NCBI GenBank assembly: GCA_964551735.1
Contig: CAZKEF010000027.1
Coordinates: 1-64,000, forward strand
Reading direction: 5' to 3'
Origin: DAOUAT01 sp964551735
Lineage (GTDB): Bacteria > Chloroflexota > Anaerolineae > CG2-30-64-16
DNA length: 64,000 bases
Part shown: positions 32,785-40,967 of the stretch, piece after piece
How the letters are laid out: every line of letters starts with the position of its first letter
Position numbering within the stretch: the first letter of the stretch is position 1
Notes under the pieces: model-generated
Database searches by the model: none
What the model was told of the DNA's origin: nothing
What the model saw: only the letters and a program-made list of their open reading frames with translations
Program-made: the position numbers and the translations under genes

Positions 32785-34689
32785 TCACGGCGTCCCCTCC
32801 CAGTCATACCAGAACACATCCGCCAGGTAGTTGTAGGCCTCGTCTGACCCCACCAGCAACACCATCTCCCGGTTCAGCTTGGCCGATACTTCGCCGCCGT
32901 TGAGGCTTCCGACCGCGGCCCAGCCCTGGCCGCCGACCTGGGCCAGCACCATCTTGTTGTGGATGCCCCCGCCGGTGGGGTTGCGCCGCCGGGCTTGCAG
33001 CTTGAGGCCCTCGGTCTGAGCCGCGCCGTTGAGATACTCCACCGTGCGCAGGTTGCTGCGCGGGCTGCTGAGGTCATCGAAGAGGGCGTCCAACAGCACG
33101 CGCACGGTGGCCCCGCGGCGGGCGGCCGCGAGGTAGGCTTCCAGGCGCGGGTTGGGATCGGCATTCACGTTGCTGGTCGTGGAGCCCCAAAACAGGTGCT
33201 CGTACATCTGCTCTACCAACACTGTATCGCCCGGCCCGGCGCGGTTGATCAGACCCAGTAGGCTGTCCTGATCTCGCAACGCCTGTTCCGGCGCGTGGAT
33301 GAGCTGGAATGAGAACATGCCTTCCACAAACAAGGGTTGCGGTGCCTGAACCGGGTAGAGGTTGCCGCCGCTGGTGTAGGATGGCACGAAGCCGGCTGGT
33401 GGCGCGCCCAGAGCGGCGTCGTTCGGGCCCCAGGGCCAGATGTCACCGTGGACCCCCGGCGCGATATCCGCGTCCATGATCTTATTGAGCTGGGCGACGA
33501 TGGACGGCGCAGTTGTCATCAGATAGACCCCGCGCCGACCGATGGTGCCGTCGGCCTTTGGGTCATCCGGGAACGCTTCGGCAGTGATGTTCTCGCTGCC
33601 GACCAGCGCAGTGTCGCCATCCAGCACCCAAAACTTGCCGTGCTGGTATTCATAACGCTGGTGATCCGGCCCATTGGTGCGCATGTAATACACGCGGCCG
33701 CCAGCCTCGGCGATCTGTTGCACGATCCAGCGCTGCTGATCGCTGATCCCGCCTGGCGGCGCGCCTTCCAGCAGCATCTCTACCGAGACGCCGCCGCTCG
33801 CCCGTGCGGCGATCAGCTCGCCTAACCGCGCGTTTTCAAAGGTGTAGCCTTCGAATCGGATGCTGTGTTGGGCGCCTTCCAACAAGATCTTCAAGGCGTC
33901 AAAAGCGTTGTCTGGTGAGACGAACACAGCCACGGCGGCAGCCTCGGTAACTACCTGGGCGGGGAAAAAGCTCTCCAGGTCCCAGCCCGGATAGCGTGCC
34001 TTGCGGCCGTCGACGATGTCGTCTGCGTCCTGCGCCCAATCCGCGCGGGTGTCAGTGTCGCGGGCCGGACGGCTGGTGGCCTGATCAAGCTTGCGATAGA
34101 GGATCTGTCCCTCCTCGCCGAAGCTAGTGGACGGTTTATACGGCGTCACAGCCGGCCCTTGCCAGCCTGGCGTGTTGATGTCGCCTCCTTCGTACACCAG
34201 TACATCGGTGTATGTGCCGTCTGGGTTGACCAGGATCACAACACCGCCAGTGTTGCTGAGGGTTAAGGCAGTCCCCGTCAGGTTGGGTACGGTCGGGTCT
34301 GTGTCGGCGCCGTATTCGCAGCCCGGACTCGCACCGAAGCTGAGCGTAAAATCGGTTGCCTGACGCGCGCACCACAGCCAACGACGCGCCTCGATCTCGA
34401 CCCCGGCCGGGAAGGTCACGGCGCGCGTCCCGGCTTTTACCTGCCAGCCGGCCAGCGAGATCGGTGTGCTGAGCGGATTGTACAGTTGAAACGCTTCATC
34501 CGGCTCATTGGTCCGGTATGTGTCGTAGTACAAGGCGGCGAGCAATAACGGGGGTGGGCCCGACCAGAAATCCCGGCCTACCAGGGGCAGGTAGACGACT
34601 GGCTGCAGGACGGGATCCTCGGCCGTTGCTGGCCCCAGGGGGAACAGAAGCAGGAGCATGCAGGTCAACGCAATCATTGGGCGCAACAT
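32785..34689 (-). CDS. Exported phospholipase D-like protein with lamin-tail domain
   Basis: About 634 residues. The signal peptide MLRPMIALTCMLLLLFPLGP is followed by a lamin-tail (LTD) domain (about 45-165: AFQLYNPLSTPISLAGWQVK, DVLVYEGGD). Two PLD half-domains follow, with QHGKFWVLDGD then GSEN, and IHNKMVLAQVG then GSLNGG. Both catalytic His-x-Lys pairs are intact, though the first is HGK rather than HxKxxxxD in full form. It could cleave phosphodiesters of lipids or nucleic acids outside the cell. The ATG at 34689 has AGGAGG; the frame stays open further upstream but across the divergent promoter region. It has its own promoter, divergent from a LysR gene. Confidence 0.85.
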   Translation of the reverse strand: MLRPMIALTCMLLLLFPLGPATAEDPVLQPVVYLPLVGRDFWSGPPPLLLAALYYDTYRTNEPDEAFQLYNPLSTPISLAGWQVKAGTRAVTFPAGVEIEARRWLWCARQATDFTLSFGASPGCEYGADTDPTVPNLTGTALTLSNTGGVVILVNPDGTYTDVLVYEGGDINTPGWQGPAVTPYKPSTSFGEEGQILYRKLDQATSRPARDTDTRADWAQDADDIVDGRKARYPGWDLESFFPAQVVTEAAAVAVFVSPDNAFDALKILLEGAQHSIRFEGYTFENARLGELIAARASGGVSVEMLLEGAPPGGISDQQRWIVQQIAEAGGRVYYMRTNGPDHQRYEYQHGKFWVLDGDTALVGSENITAEAFPDDPKADGTIGRRGVYLMTTAPSIVAQLNKIMDADIAPGVHGDIWPWGPNDAALGAPPAGFVPSYTSGGNLYPVQAPQPLFVEGMFSFQLIHAPEQALRDQDSLLGLINRAGPGDTVLVEQMYEHLFWGSTTSNVNADPNPRLEAYLAAARRGATVRVLLDALFDDLSSPRSNLRTVEYLNGAAQTEGLKLQARRRNPTGGGIHNKMVLAQVGGQGWAAVGSLNGGEVSAKLNREMVLLVGSDEAYNYLADVFWYDWEGTP

Positions 34690-34719
34690 CGGAAGCCTCC
34701 TGAGATTGTGGTTGGCTAG

Positions 34720-34791
34720 AGTATACCACAATTGCGCTTGCATCATCAGGGCCAGCCGGGAGCGGGGGTTCACGATGTGTTGTGGTAGAAT
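34720..34791. promoter_or_regulatory. Divergent extended -10 promoters with shared inverted repeat
   Basis: On the minus strand TGGTATACT (-10 at 34725-34720) faces the PLD gene. On the plus strand TGGTAGAAT (-10 at 34786-34791) faces the LysR gene. Each carries TTGTGGTA, so TACCACAA (34724-34731) and TTGTGGTA (34780-34787) form an inverted repeat 48 bases apart. It may be the LysR protein's site, or just shared promoter sequence. Confidence 0.5.
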
Positions 34792-34839
34792 AGTGAATTG
34801 AGAACGTATGAGTCTTATTGTTCGTGACGGGAGCCGCCG

Positions 34840-35763
34840 ATGTTGAGTTACCATGAGTTAAACGTGTTTGTCGAGGCCGCGCGGGCGGAGAATTTCTCGG
34901 TCGCCGCGCGGCGTCTCTATCTCAGCCAACCCGCTGTCAGCTTGCAGATCAGCAACCTGGAAAAGCGCCTTGGCCTGGAGTTGTTCACCCGCAACGGCCG
35001 CAGCATTCAGCTCAACGAGGCAGGCCGGACGCTGTTGCCGCTGGCGCAGGAGGCTCTGCGGCACATCAAGCAGATCGAGGAGACCATGAGCGCGCTGCAC
35101 GGCCTGATGATCGGGCACATCACTATCGCGTGCAGCACGACGGTGGGGAAATACATCTTGCCGCGACTGGTGGCGGGGTTCCGCCGCAAATATCCCGACG
35201 TGCGTGTAACCATCAATGTGATGAGCCGTCGTGCCGCGGTCGAATGGCTTTTAGAGGACCGCGCTGAATTGACTGTTGTCTCTGCGCGGCCCAGCCATGG
35301 GGATGTGGAGTGGGCGCAGTTCACGGAGGATCAGATCGTGCTTATCGTGCCGGCCGGTCATCCTTGGGCAGATGGCCGTTCCGTGGCCCCGGCCGAACTC
35401 CTGACACAGCCGTTTATCCTGCGCGAGCCCACCGCCGGCACTTACGAGGTTCTTGCGGAGGGGCTGGCAGCGCATCAGATCGAGATTGACCAGCTCCAGA
35501 CGGTATTGATCCTGGCAAATGCGGAGGCGATCGAGATGTCGGTTGAGGAGGGGATCGGCCTGGCGTTCATCTCGCGGCTGGCGGCCGCACGCGGGTCACA
35601 GTTGGGGCGGATTAGGGAAGTACCGGTACAAGATATGACGTTGACGCGTGCTATCTATATGATGCGGCGTCACCGCCACGCAGTCACACCGCTGCAGCAG
35701 GCATTCTGGGATTTTGCGTTTGCGCCGGAGAATGCAGCGCTCCGTCAACTGCCGGGCAGGTGA
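34840..35763 (+). CDS. LysR-family transcriptional regulator
   Basis: 307 residues. The N-terminal winged helix (ENFSVAARRLYLSQPAVSLQ, ISNLEKRLGLELFTR) and a periplasmic-binding-like effector domain from about residue 90 (IGHITIACSTTVGKYILPRL). The type resembles CbbR/CysB-like regulators, but the inducer cannot be told. GGGAG precedes the ATG. It diverges from the PLD gene and converges with the multihaem cytochrome gene, with a hairpin between. Confidence 0.9.
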   Translation: MLSYHELNVFVEAARAENFSVAARRLYLSQPAVSLQISNLEKRLGLELFTRNGRSIQLNEAGRTLLPLAQEALRHIKQIEETMSALHGLMIGHITIACSTTVGKYILPRLVAGFRRKYPDVRVTINVMSRRAAVEWLLEDRAELTVVSARPSHGDVEWAQFTEDQIVLIVPAGHPWADGRSVAPAELLTQPFILREPTAGTYEVLAEGLAAHQIEIDQLQTVLILANAEAIEMSVEEGIGLAFISRLAAARGSQLGRIREVPVQDMTLTRAIYMMRRHRHAVTPLQQAFWDFAFAPENAALRQLPGR

Positions 35764-35790
35764 GCCTGGATCCCGAAGAGGCTAGAATAG

Positions 35791-35837
35791 AATCAGGCGC
35801 CGGGTAGCTGCTGAACTGCATGACCTGGCGCCTGATT
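35791..35837. terminator. Hairpin between convergent LysR and cytochrome genes
   Basis: Eleven-base perfect arms (AATCAGGCGCC at 35791-35801; complement at 35827-35837) lie between two convergent stop codons. Position suits a bidirectional terminator; T-runs are short. Confidence 0.55.
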
Positions 35838-35862
35838 GCGCTGTACTAGTGAGCGCTTCAGT

Positions 35863-37365
35863 TCATTGCCCGATCTTGGCCGGGATATTTTCAGGGATTA
35901 CGATCTTGTTGGCCTCGACTTCGTAGGGCAGCAAGTCCTGCTCACTGATGAAGATCTCTGCGTTGCCGTGGCAGCTATCGCAGGTCGCAGTCTGCGGCGT
36001 GTTGCGCTGGATATTGTGTGGTGTGGCGTACTTCCATGTGGGCAGCGCATCGAAGTTGGCTAACACATCCTCGCCGTAGAACGCGAATGCTTCTGGGTCA
36101 ATCGGCGCGTGGCGCAATACGACGTAGTTCCACGGCCGATCCTCGCTCTTCTGCGGATTCAGGCCGATCTTGAATACCATCACGCTGGGCTCGATCTTGA
36201 AGAAGGGTGTGCCAGCGTCGTTAGTTTGCACGTGGCAGCTATAGCAGCTCTTGTTGGCCACGCTGTGGCACACCTGGCACGCCAGTTTTTCGCCGTGCAG
36301 GTTGTGCTGCATGATCGAACCCTTGCCGGCCGCAGCATCGGGATGGCAATCCAGGCAGGACGGCATCGGCGCGCCATCATAGCGCTCAGTCTTCTCGCCT
36401 GCCATGCCATGCAGCGCCTCACCGGTATGGCACTTGAAGCAGGCCATGCCAGCTTGGGTCCAGTGCACATCGGCGGGGTAGCCTTCGTTTTGGCCCGTGT
36501 ATTCCGCGTTGACGCGCGAGCCGTGGCAGCCGGAGCAGGTGCGGGTGAAGGCCTGCACGCTCTTGAACTGATGCCCGCTGATCAGGCCACCGCCCACGCT
36601 GGTGGGTTGGCTGACGTGGCACTGGCCGCAGGTGGTGTGGCACGACGAGCAGTGATTGGCTTTAGCCAGATCCCACGCCTCATGCGAGGCGGGTGCATCA
36701 CCCAACCGCGCGCCGATGATGGTCTCATAGCCTTGCAGGGTGAAGTGCTGGCTGGTGAGTTGCGCGGTCGTGATCTCAGCGTGACATGAGCCACAGAGCT
36801 TTTCGACGCTCTCCTGGCTGGCAGTAGGATCGGTGACGACGCCTTCATGGGCCGCCGCCATGTCGTCGGTGCCACCTTGACCGCCGTGGCACTGGATGCA
36901 GTTCGCGACCTTGGCGTGCGGGTCGCTTTCAACGTAATTTTCCGCGTCTACCAGGACCTTCTCCCATGCCTCCAACGGAGGCACTTCGCCTCCTCAGCCT
37001 TCCCCTTCGGAAAGCTCCTCTGCGGCTTCCTCTTCGACGGCGAGCGCTTGCAGGGTGGCCTCGTCTGTGTGGCAGGTGACGCAGTTGGTGGCGTCAGGGA
37101 TAGGCACTGCAGTGGGAACTGGTTCTTCGGTCGCTGTTGCGGTCGGCGCTGGCGTATCAGTGGGGGCCAGTGTGGCGGTTGGTGGCGCCTCGGTCGGTGG
37201 CGGGGCCGTGGCGGTTGGCGCGGCCGGCGCAGTGGTGGGCGCTTGGGCCACGGTTGTGGGCGCTGGGGCTGCACCGCCGCTGCAAGCGGCAACGAGCAGC
37301 AGGCTCAGCAGAAGAACACCCAGGACCGCAGCCGTCCGCACCCATATTGGGGTTGATCGGGACAT
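35863..37365 (-). CDS. Undecahaem c-type cytochrome lipoprotein with in-frame UGA (candidate selenoprotein)
   Basis: One continuous frame from ATG 37365 (GGAGG upstream) to 35863, interrupted only by TGA at 36994-36996 (codon 124). Before the UGA: a lipoprotein signal ending VAAC, a Thr/Pro/Ala linker and haem motif CVTCH. After it: ten more CXXCH motifs (CIQCH, CGSCH, CSSCH, CGQCH, CSGCH, CFKCH, CLDCH, CQVCH, CYSCH, CDSCH). The local reading is EELSEGEG-UGA-GGEVPPLEAW. Right after the UGA a 6-bp stem with a GUU loop has the geometry of a bacterial SECIS. So this may be a Sec-containing extracytoplasmic electron-transfer protein; a nonsense mutation or a sequencing error are the alternatives. 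Neighbours are a double rhodanese and a ferredoxin on the same strand. Confidence 0.7.
36968..36996 (-). promoter_or_regulatory. Possible bacterial SECIS element after in-frame UGA
   Basis: On the minus strand the UGA (36996-36994) is followed by 11 bases, then stem GCCUCC (36982-36977), loop GUU (36976-36974) and stem GGAGGC (36973-36968). The loop starts 17 bases after the UGA and has G first, both within the commonly used bSECIS pattern. A competing stem (GGAGGC with the same GCCUCC) can also form. Confidence 0.45.
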
Positions 37366-37389
37366 CTCGGTTCCTCCAAAGGGAAAAAT

Positions 37390-37422
37390 AGAAACCGGAT
37401 TGCTCAAAGAAACCCGGTTTCT
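37390..37422. repeat. AGAAACC(C)GG inverted-repeat element between rhodanese and cytochrome genes
   Basis: AGAAACCGG (37390-37398) pairs with CCGGTTTCT (37414-37422). AGAAACCCGGTTTCT (37408-37422) is itself nearly palindromic. It lies downstream of the rhodanese stop on the minus strand and may act as terminator. Confidence 0.5.
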
Positions 37423-37435
37423 CCCACAGAAATGC

Positions 37436-38509
37436 TTACCGCTTGCGCAGGGTCAAACCGGCGCCAGCCAGCGCAACACCGGCCAGCGTCAGGGCCAGGG
37501 CGATGGGCATGCCGGTGGTCGGCAGGGCAGCCGGCGCAGCAGCGGCTGGGGCAGCAGCGGCTGCTGCCGCGGGCGCGCCCTCGAGCTTGTAGTTGCCGCT
37601 CTTGCTCACGTCCCACACCGGGGTGGCGGTCTCGTTCACGATGGCCCATGAGGGCATACCGAACTGCAAATTGTAGGCATCGTAGCCCAACATGCGCAGG
37701 GCCCCAGTGGCCTGGCTGGCGGTTTGACCGCTGTAGCAGTAGGACACGATCTGCTTGTTGGGCGGGAGCTTGGCCAGGCCGGCCTCGGTGAACAAATCTT
37801 TCGGCGCCACATTGACTGCGCCGGGGATGTGGCCGGCTGCATAGTGCTCGGCCGAACGCATGTCCAGGAGCACAGGGTTGTTGCTGTCATCGCCATCGTT
37901 CAGATTTGCAAACAGGTCGGCCGCCTTCGTGGCCTTGAAGCCGCCGGCGAAGTACGCCTGCGCCGCGGCTTCCACGGTGTCACCCAAGGGCTTCGGCGCA
38001 TCGAAGGTGCCCTCAAGCTGCGCGGCTTCGGTGCTCACCCTGTAATTGCCGCTTTGGCCCGCGTTGAAGGAGTAGGTGATGCCTTCGGCGGTACCCCAAC
38101 TCGGGATGCCGTAAAGCAGGTTGTAGGCGTCGTAGCCCAGCAAGCGGAGGCCCGCGGTGGCCTGGCTCGCGGTCTGGCCGGTGTAGCAATTCAGGACAAT
38201 CGGCTTATCCTTCGGCAGTTTGGCCAAGTTCTCGGCGGTGAAGACGCTGCCGCCGGGCATGTTGATCGCGCCCGGGATATGGCCTTTTTCGTAGTCCGCG
38301 GCCTGGCGGATGTCAACCCGGAAGGGATCGTTGCTGGTGTCGCCATCGTTGAGGTTGGCGAACAGGTCGGCGGCCCTAATATTCTTGGTGCCGCCGGCGA
38401 AGTAAGTCTCGGCCGCAGTTTGGACCGGGCCGGCCGCAAAGGCGCTGCTTACCGTCAGGCTCACCAGGGCCAAAACGGCAAGGACAACAAAAAAGCTCTT
38501 ACGGTTCAT
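37436..38509 (-). CDS. Exported double-rhodanese protein with LPTTG sorting signal
   Basis: About 357 residues. An N-terminal signal peptide (FFVVLAVLALVSLTVSSAFA) and two rhodanese domains (about 40-160 and 190-310). Each has an active-site Cys loop (LNCYTGQTASQ; SYCYSGQTASQ) and the GHIPGA motif. Then an Ala-rich stretch and the C-terminal LPTTG, a hydrophobic helix and RKR, the layout of a sortase/archaeosortase-like cell-surface anchor. The two halves are clearly duplicated (YFAGGxK..ADLFANLNDGD in both). AAGGAG precedes ATG 38509. It probably handles sulfane sulfur outside the membrane, near the multihaem cytochrome. No sortase gene is visible in the window. Confidence 0.85.
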   Translation of the reverse strand: MNRKSFFVVLAVLALVSLTVSSAFAAGPVQTAAETYFAGGTKNIRAADLFANLNDGDTSNDPFRVDIRQAADYEKGHIPGAINMPGGSVFTAENLAKLPKDKPIVLNCYTGQTASQATAGLRLLGYDAYNLLYGIPSWGTAEGITYSFNAGQSGNYRVSTEAAQLEGTFDAPKPLGDTVEAAAQAYFAGGFKATKAADLFANLNDGDDSNNPVLLDMRSAEHYAAGHIPGAVNVAPKDLFTEAGLAKLPPNKQIVSYCYSGQTASQATGALRMLGYDAYNLQFGMPSWAIVNETATPVWDVSKSGNYKLEGAPAAAAAAAPAAAAPAALPTTGMPIALALTLAGVALAGAGLTLRKR

Positions 38510-38622
38510 TTGACAAATCTCCTTAACTTTTGCTCTCAAGCACATCGATATTGTACTCGATATCACGTGAATTATGAAAGAAAACTGACTCCACCCTTAT
38601 GACGCGCATCAGGTACGATTAT

Positions 38623-38657
38623 TTGGACTTATTATAAGGGGTCTTTGTTGGACTTAT
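38623..38657. promoter_or_regulatory. Direct repeat TTGGACTTAT flanking a TATAAT box
   Basis: TTGGACTTAT occurs at 38623-38632 and 38648-38657. On the minus strand a TATAAT lies between them, pointing at the rhodanese gene. It could be a regulator site; no -35 is clear. Confidence 0.4.
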
Positions 38658-38682
38658 GCTGGCTAACGAAGGGCAAAGACAC

Positions 38683-38907
38683 TTAGCGGGCAGGGGGCTC
38701 GACCGATGATGGGCTTTTACCGTTGCGTATAGCACCAAACGGGCAGGCAGGGATGCAAACCAGGCAGCCCAGGCAACGGCTGTATTCGACGATCGGTAGG
38801 TCTCCGCGTTCGTATTGCACGATGGCGCGCGTCTTGCATACTAGCCGCGCCTGGCATGGCGAACATGTGTGGCAGATCTGCGCGTCTACGTGCGAATGGG
38901 GGCGCAA
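38683..38907 (-). CDS. Small 2[4Fe-4S]-type ferredoxin-like protein
   Basis: About 74 residues with two cysteine clusters: CHTCSPCQARLVC and CLGCLVCIPACP. The second is a classical CxxCxxCxxxCP ferredoxin motif; the first has a longer last gap (CxxCxxCx5C). No ATG exists. TTG 38907 is chosen because GGAGG stands six bases upstream; longer readings are possible to a TTG at 38994. The protein ends in a Pro/Ser-rich tail. It likely passes electrons in the redox cluster formed with the cytochrome and rhodanese genes. It diverges from the fumarase genes. Confidence 0.6.
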   Translation of the reverse strand: MRPHSHVDAQICHTCSPCQARLVCKTRAIVQYERGDLPIVEYSRCLGCLVCIPACPFGAIRNGKSPSSVEPPAR

Positions 38908-39010
38908 GCACACCTCCTCGGCATCTTGGCAACAACTGGGGGCACGGAAGATGCCCCCATGAACACGCCTGGCAGTATACCGCTTTCGGCGCAAATGTAA
39001 AGTAAACGCG

Positions 39011-39040
39011 TTGACACCTTTGCCATCGGTGTGCTATAGT
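39011..39040 (+). promoter_or_regulatory. Promoter of the fumarase genes
   Basis: TTGACA (39011-39016), 18 bases, TATAGT (39035-39040). The spacer begins CCTTTGCCATCG, close to the infC promoter at 45200 (CCTTTCCATCG). Confidence 0.7.
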
Positions 39041-39115
39041 GCTCTCCAGCAACCTCGAGATAACACAACGTCCTGGATACGCGCGTCCAAGGCCGGGCGC
39101 GCAGGAGGCGACGGT

Positions 39116-39985
39116 ATGGAGAACCTGGTACCCCATTTCATCGAGTTGGTCCGCCGGGCAGCCACCGACCTGCCCGCGGACATGGAAGCCGCACTGCGCC
39201 GGGCGCGCGAGGAAGAGGACCCCGGCTCGGCTGCACAGAGCACCCTGGACGCCATCCTGGAGAACGTCGAGCTCTCGCGCCAGCGCTCGACGCCGATCTG
39301 CCAGGACACCGGCACCCCGATCTTCTACGTTTACTATCCCATCGGCTGGTCAACCCTAGCGCTGAAGAAACAGATCCGCGAGGCTGTGGCCGAGGCAACG
39401 GCACGTTCCTATCTACGACCGAACTCCGTGGATACCTTGACCGGTAAGAACCCTGGCAATAATCTAGGGGACGACTTCCCCAACTTTCATTTCGAGGAGT
39501 GGGAGGAGGACTACCTGAAGGTGGATCTGATGTTGAAGGGGGGCGGCTGCGAGAACGTCGGCGCGCAGTACAGCCTGCCCGACGCGCGACTGGACGCGAA
39601 TCGCGACCTGGAGGGCGTGCGCCGCGTCGTGCTGGACGCCGTCCACCAGGCCCAGGGTATGGGGTGCGCACCGGCCGTCATCGGCGTGGCTGTGGGCGGT
39701 GATCGGGGCTCCAGCTACATCAAGTCCAAGGAGCAGTTCTACCGCCCGCTGGATGACGCCAACCCCGACCCGCGCCTGGCTGCGCTGGAGCAACGACTGA
39801 CCAAAGAGGCCAACACCCTGGGCATTGGCCCCATGGGCTTCGGCGGCAAGACCACGGTGCTGTCGGTCAAGATTGACTCGCTTGAGCGCCTGCCTGCGAG
39901 CTATTTCGTCACGGCATCCTACATGTGTTGGGCGGACCGGCGGCGGACTATGGTGTATCGGAATGGACAAGTGGAGATCAGGTGA
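39116..39985 (+). CDS. Class I fumarate hydratase, alpha subunit
   Basis: 289 residues, the N-terminal half of two-subunit Fe-S fumarases/tartrate dehydratases (TtdA-like). Features: PICQDTGTPIFYV with the first cluster Cys, GGGCENVGAQYSLPD with the second, and MGCAPAVIGVAVGGDRG with the third. It interconverts fumarate and malate; L-tartrate dehydratase is a less likely alternative. ATG 39116 has GGAGG; reading further upstream would cross the promoter. The beta subunit follows after 12 bases. Confidence 0.93.
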   Translation: MENLVPHFIELVRRAATDLPADMEAALRRAREEEDPGSAAQSTLDAILENVELSRQRSTPICQDTGTPIFYVYYPIGWSTLALKKQIREAVAEATARSYLRPNSVDTLTGKNPGNNLGDDFPNFHFEEWEEDYLKVDLMLKGGGCENVGAQYSLPDARLDANRDLEGVRRVVLDAVHQAQGMGCAPAVIGVAVGGDRGSSYIKSKEQFYRPLDDANPDPRLAALEQRLTKEANTLGIGPMGFGGKTTVLSVKIDSLERLPASYFVTASYMCWADRRRTMVYRNGQVEIR

Positions 39986-39997
39986 GGGAGCGTTCAA

Positions 39998-40618
39998 ATG
40001 CCAACAGTCGATCTAAATATCCCCATTAGTGAAGAAGCGATTCGCAGCCTCCACGTGGGCGACCAGGTGCGACTCTACGGCCTGGTGGTGACGGCCCGCG
40101 ATGCCGCGCACAAGTACATGAAGGACACATTCTTTCATGGGCCGGACATCCCCGTAAGTGAGCGCGCGATCCATGATCAACTCCAAGCGCTGTGGGCCGG
40201 CGGTGTGATGTATCACTGCGGCCCCGTGGTCAGCAAAGACGAAACTGGGCGCTATCATTTTGTCTCGGCCGGCCCCACCACCAGCACCCGCGAGGAACCT
40301 TACGAGGCGGAGGTGATCCGTTATTTCGGGCTGCGTGTGGTCATCGGTAAGGGCGGCATGGGTCCGAAGACGCTGGCTGCCTGCCAGCAGTACGGCGCGG
40401 TCTACCTGCATGCGGTCGGCGGGGCGGCGACCCTGATCGCCAGCTACGTCAAGGAAGTGGTGACGGTGCTCAAGAAGGAAGAGCTCGGCGTGCCGGAGGC
40501 GTTCTGGGTGGTGCGCGTGGAGGGCTTCCCGGCTGTGGTCACCATGGATTCCCACGGCGTCAGCCTGCATGAGAAGCTGTTTGAGGCGTCGAAGGCCAGG
40601 CTGGAGGTGTTGTTGTAA
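39998..40618 (+). CDS. Class I fumarate hydratase, beta subunit
   Basis: 206 residues, the C-terminal fumarase domain (TtdB-like). Seen: VRLYGLVVTARDAAHKYM, YHCGPVV, VSAGPTTSTREEPYE, VVIGKGGMG and TMDSHGVSLHE, all typical. It forms the active enzyme with the upstream alpha subunit and is co-transcribed. A strong terminator follows directly. Confidence 0.94.
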   Translation: MPTVDLNIPISEEAIRSLHVGDQVRLYGLVVTARDAAHKYMKDTFFHGPDIPVSERAIHDQLQALWAGGVMYHCGPVVSKDETGRYHFVSAGPTTSTREEPYEAEVIRYFGLRVVIGKGGMGPKTLAACQQYGAVYLHAVGGAATLIASYVKEVVTVLKKEELGVPEAFWVVRVEGFPAVVTMDSHGVSLHEKLFEASKARLEVLL

Positions 40619-40624
40619 CGTGCA

Positions 40625-40675
40625 CCCGGCCACAACCAGGTTTCCCGGGAAACCTGGTTGTGGCCGGGCCTTTTT
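40625..40675 (+). terminator. Strong intrinsic terminator after fumarase genes
   Basis: A perfect 44-base palindrome (40625-40668) is followed by CC and five T (40671-40675). The stop codon of the convergent small gene touches the T-run, so it may serve both strands. Confidence 0.9.
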
Positions 40676-40869
40676 CAGTTCAATCCCGGCAGCTTGTCCG
40701 GGTCTCCGCAGTGCCGCCGCTCAAGCTCCACGATTTTGCGACGTAGACGACGCAAGAAGTCCAGCGCAGCCGCTTCATCCTCATCCTGGACGATCATCTT
40801 AAGTTCGACTACTTCCTCGGCCGATAGCGATACCCCGATCCCCGCCAGCCTTCCTGCACTTTTCTGCAT
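40675..40869 (-). CDS. Small hypothetical protein
   Basis: 64 residues, acidic and mostly helical, with the segment LRRLRRKIVELERRHCG. No known domain is recognised. AGGAGG lies six bases before the ATG, a good reason to accept it. It diverges from the CsoR/CstR-like regulator across a palindromic operator (40911-40928), so both may respond to the same signal. Confidence 0.6.
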   Translation of the reverse strand: MQKSAGRLAGIGVSLSAEEVVELKMIVQDEDEAAALDFLRRLRRKIVELERRHCGDPDKLPGLN

Positions 40870-40910
40870 GGCGACCTCCTGAACTTGACGCCGTGGGCAT
40901 CCTTGAATAT

Positions 40911-40928
40911 ACTATACCCTAGTATAGT
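40911..40928. promoter_or_regulatory. Palindromic operator ACTATAC-CCTA-GTATAGT
   Basis: Seven-base perfect arms around CCTA, located between the divergent small gene and the CsoR-like gene. The arm sequence also contains TATA boxes for both directions. Centrally placed C/G-rich bases between A/T arms are usual for CsoR/CstR-type sites. Confidence 0.6.
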
Positions 40929-40967
40929 GTTTTGGATGGCAAGTGTCAAATCGCGGCGAGGAACGGC

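Noticed and set aside
36968..37365. Treating the cytochrome as two separate genes split by the UGA
   Set aside because: The second part has no ribosome site of its own suited to an exported protein, no signal peptide, and continues the same frame; a single chain is simpler.
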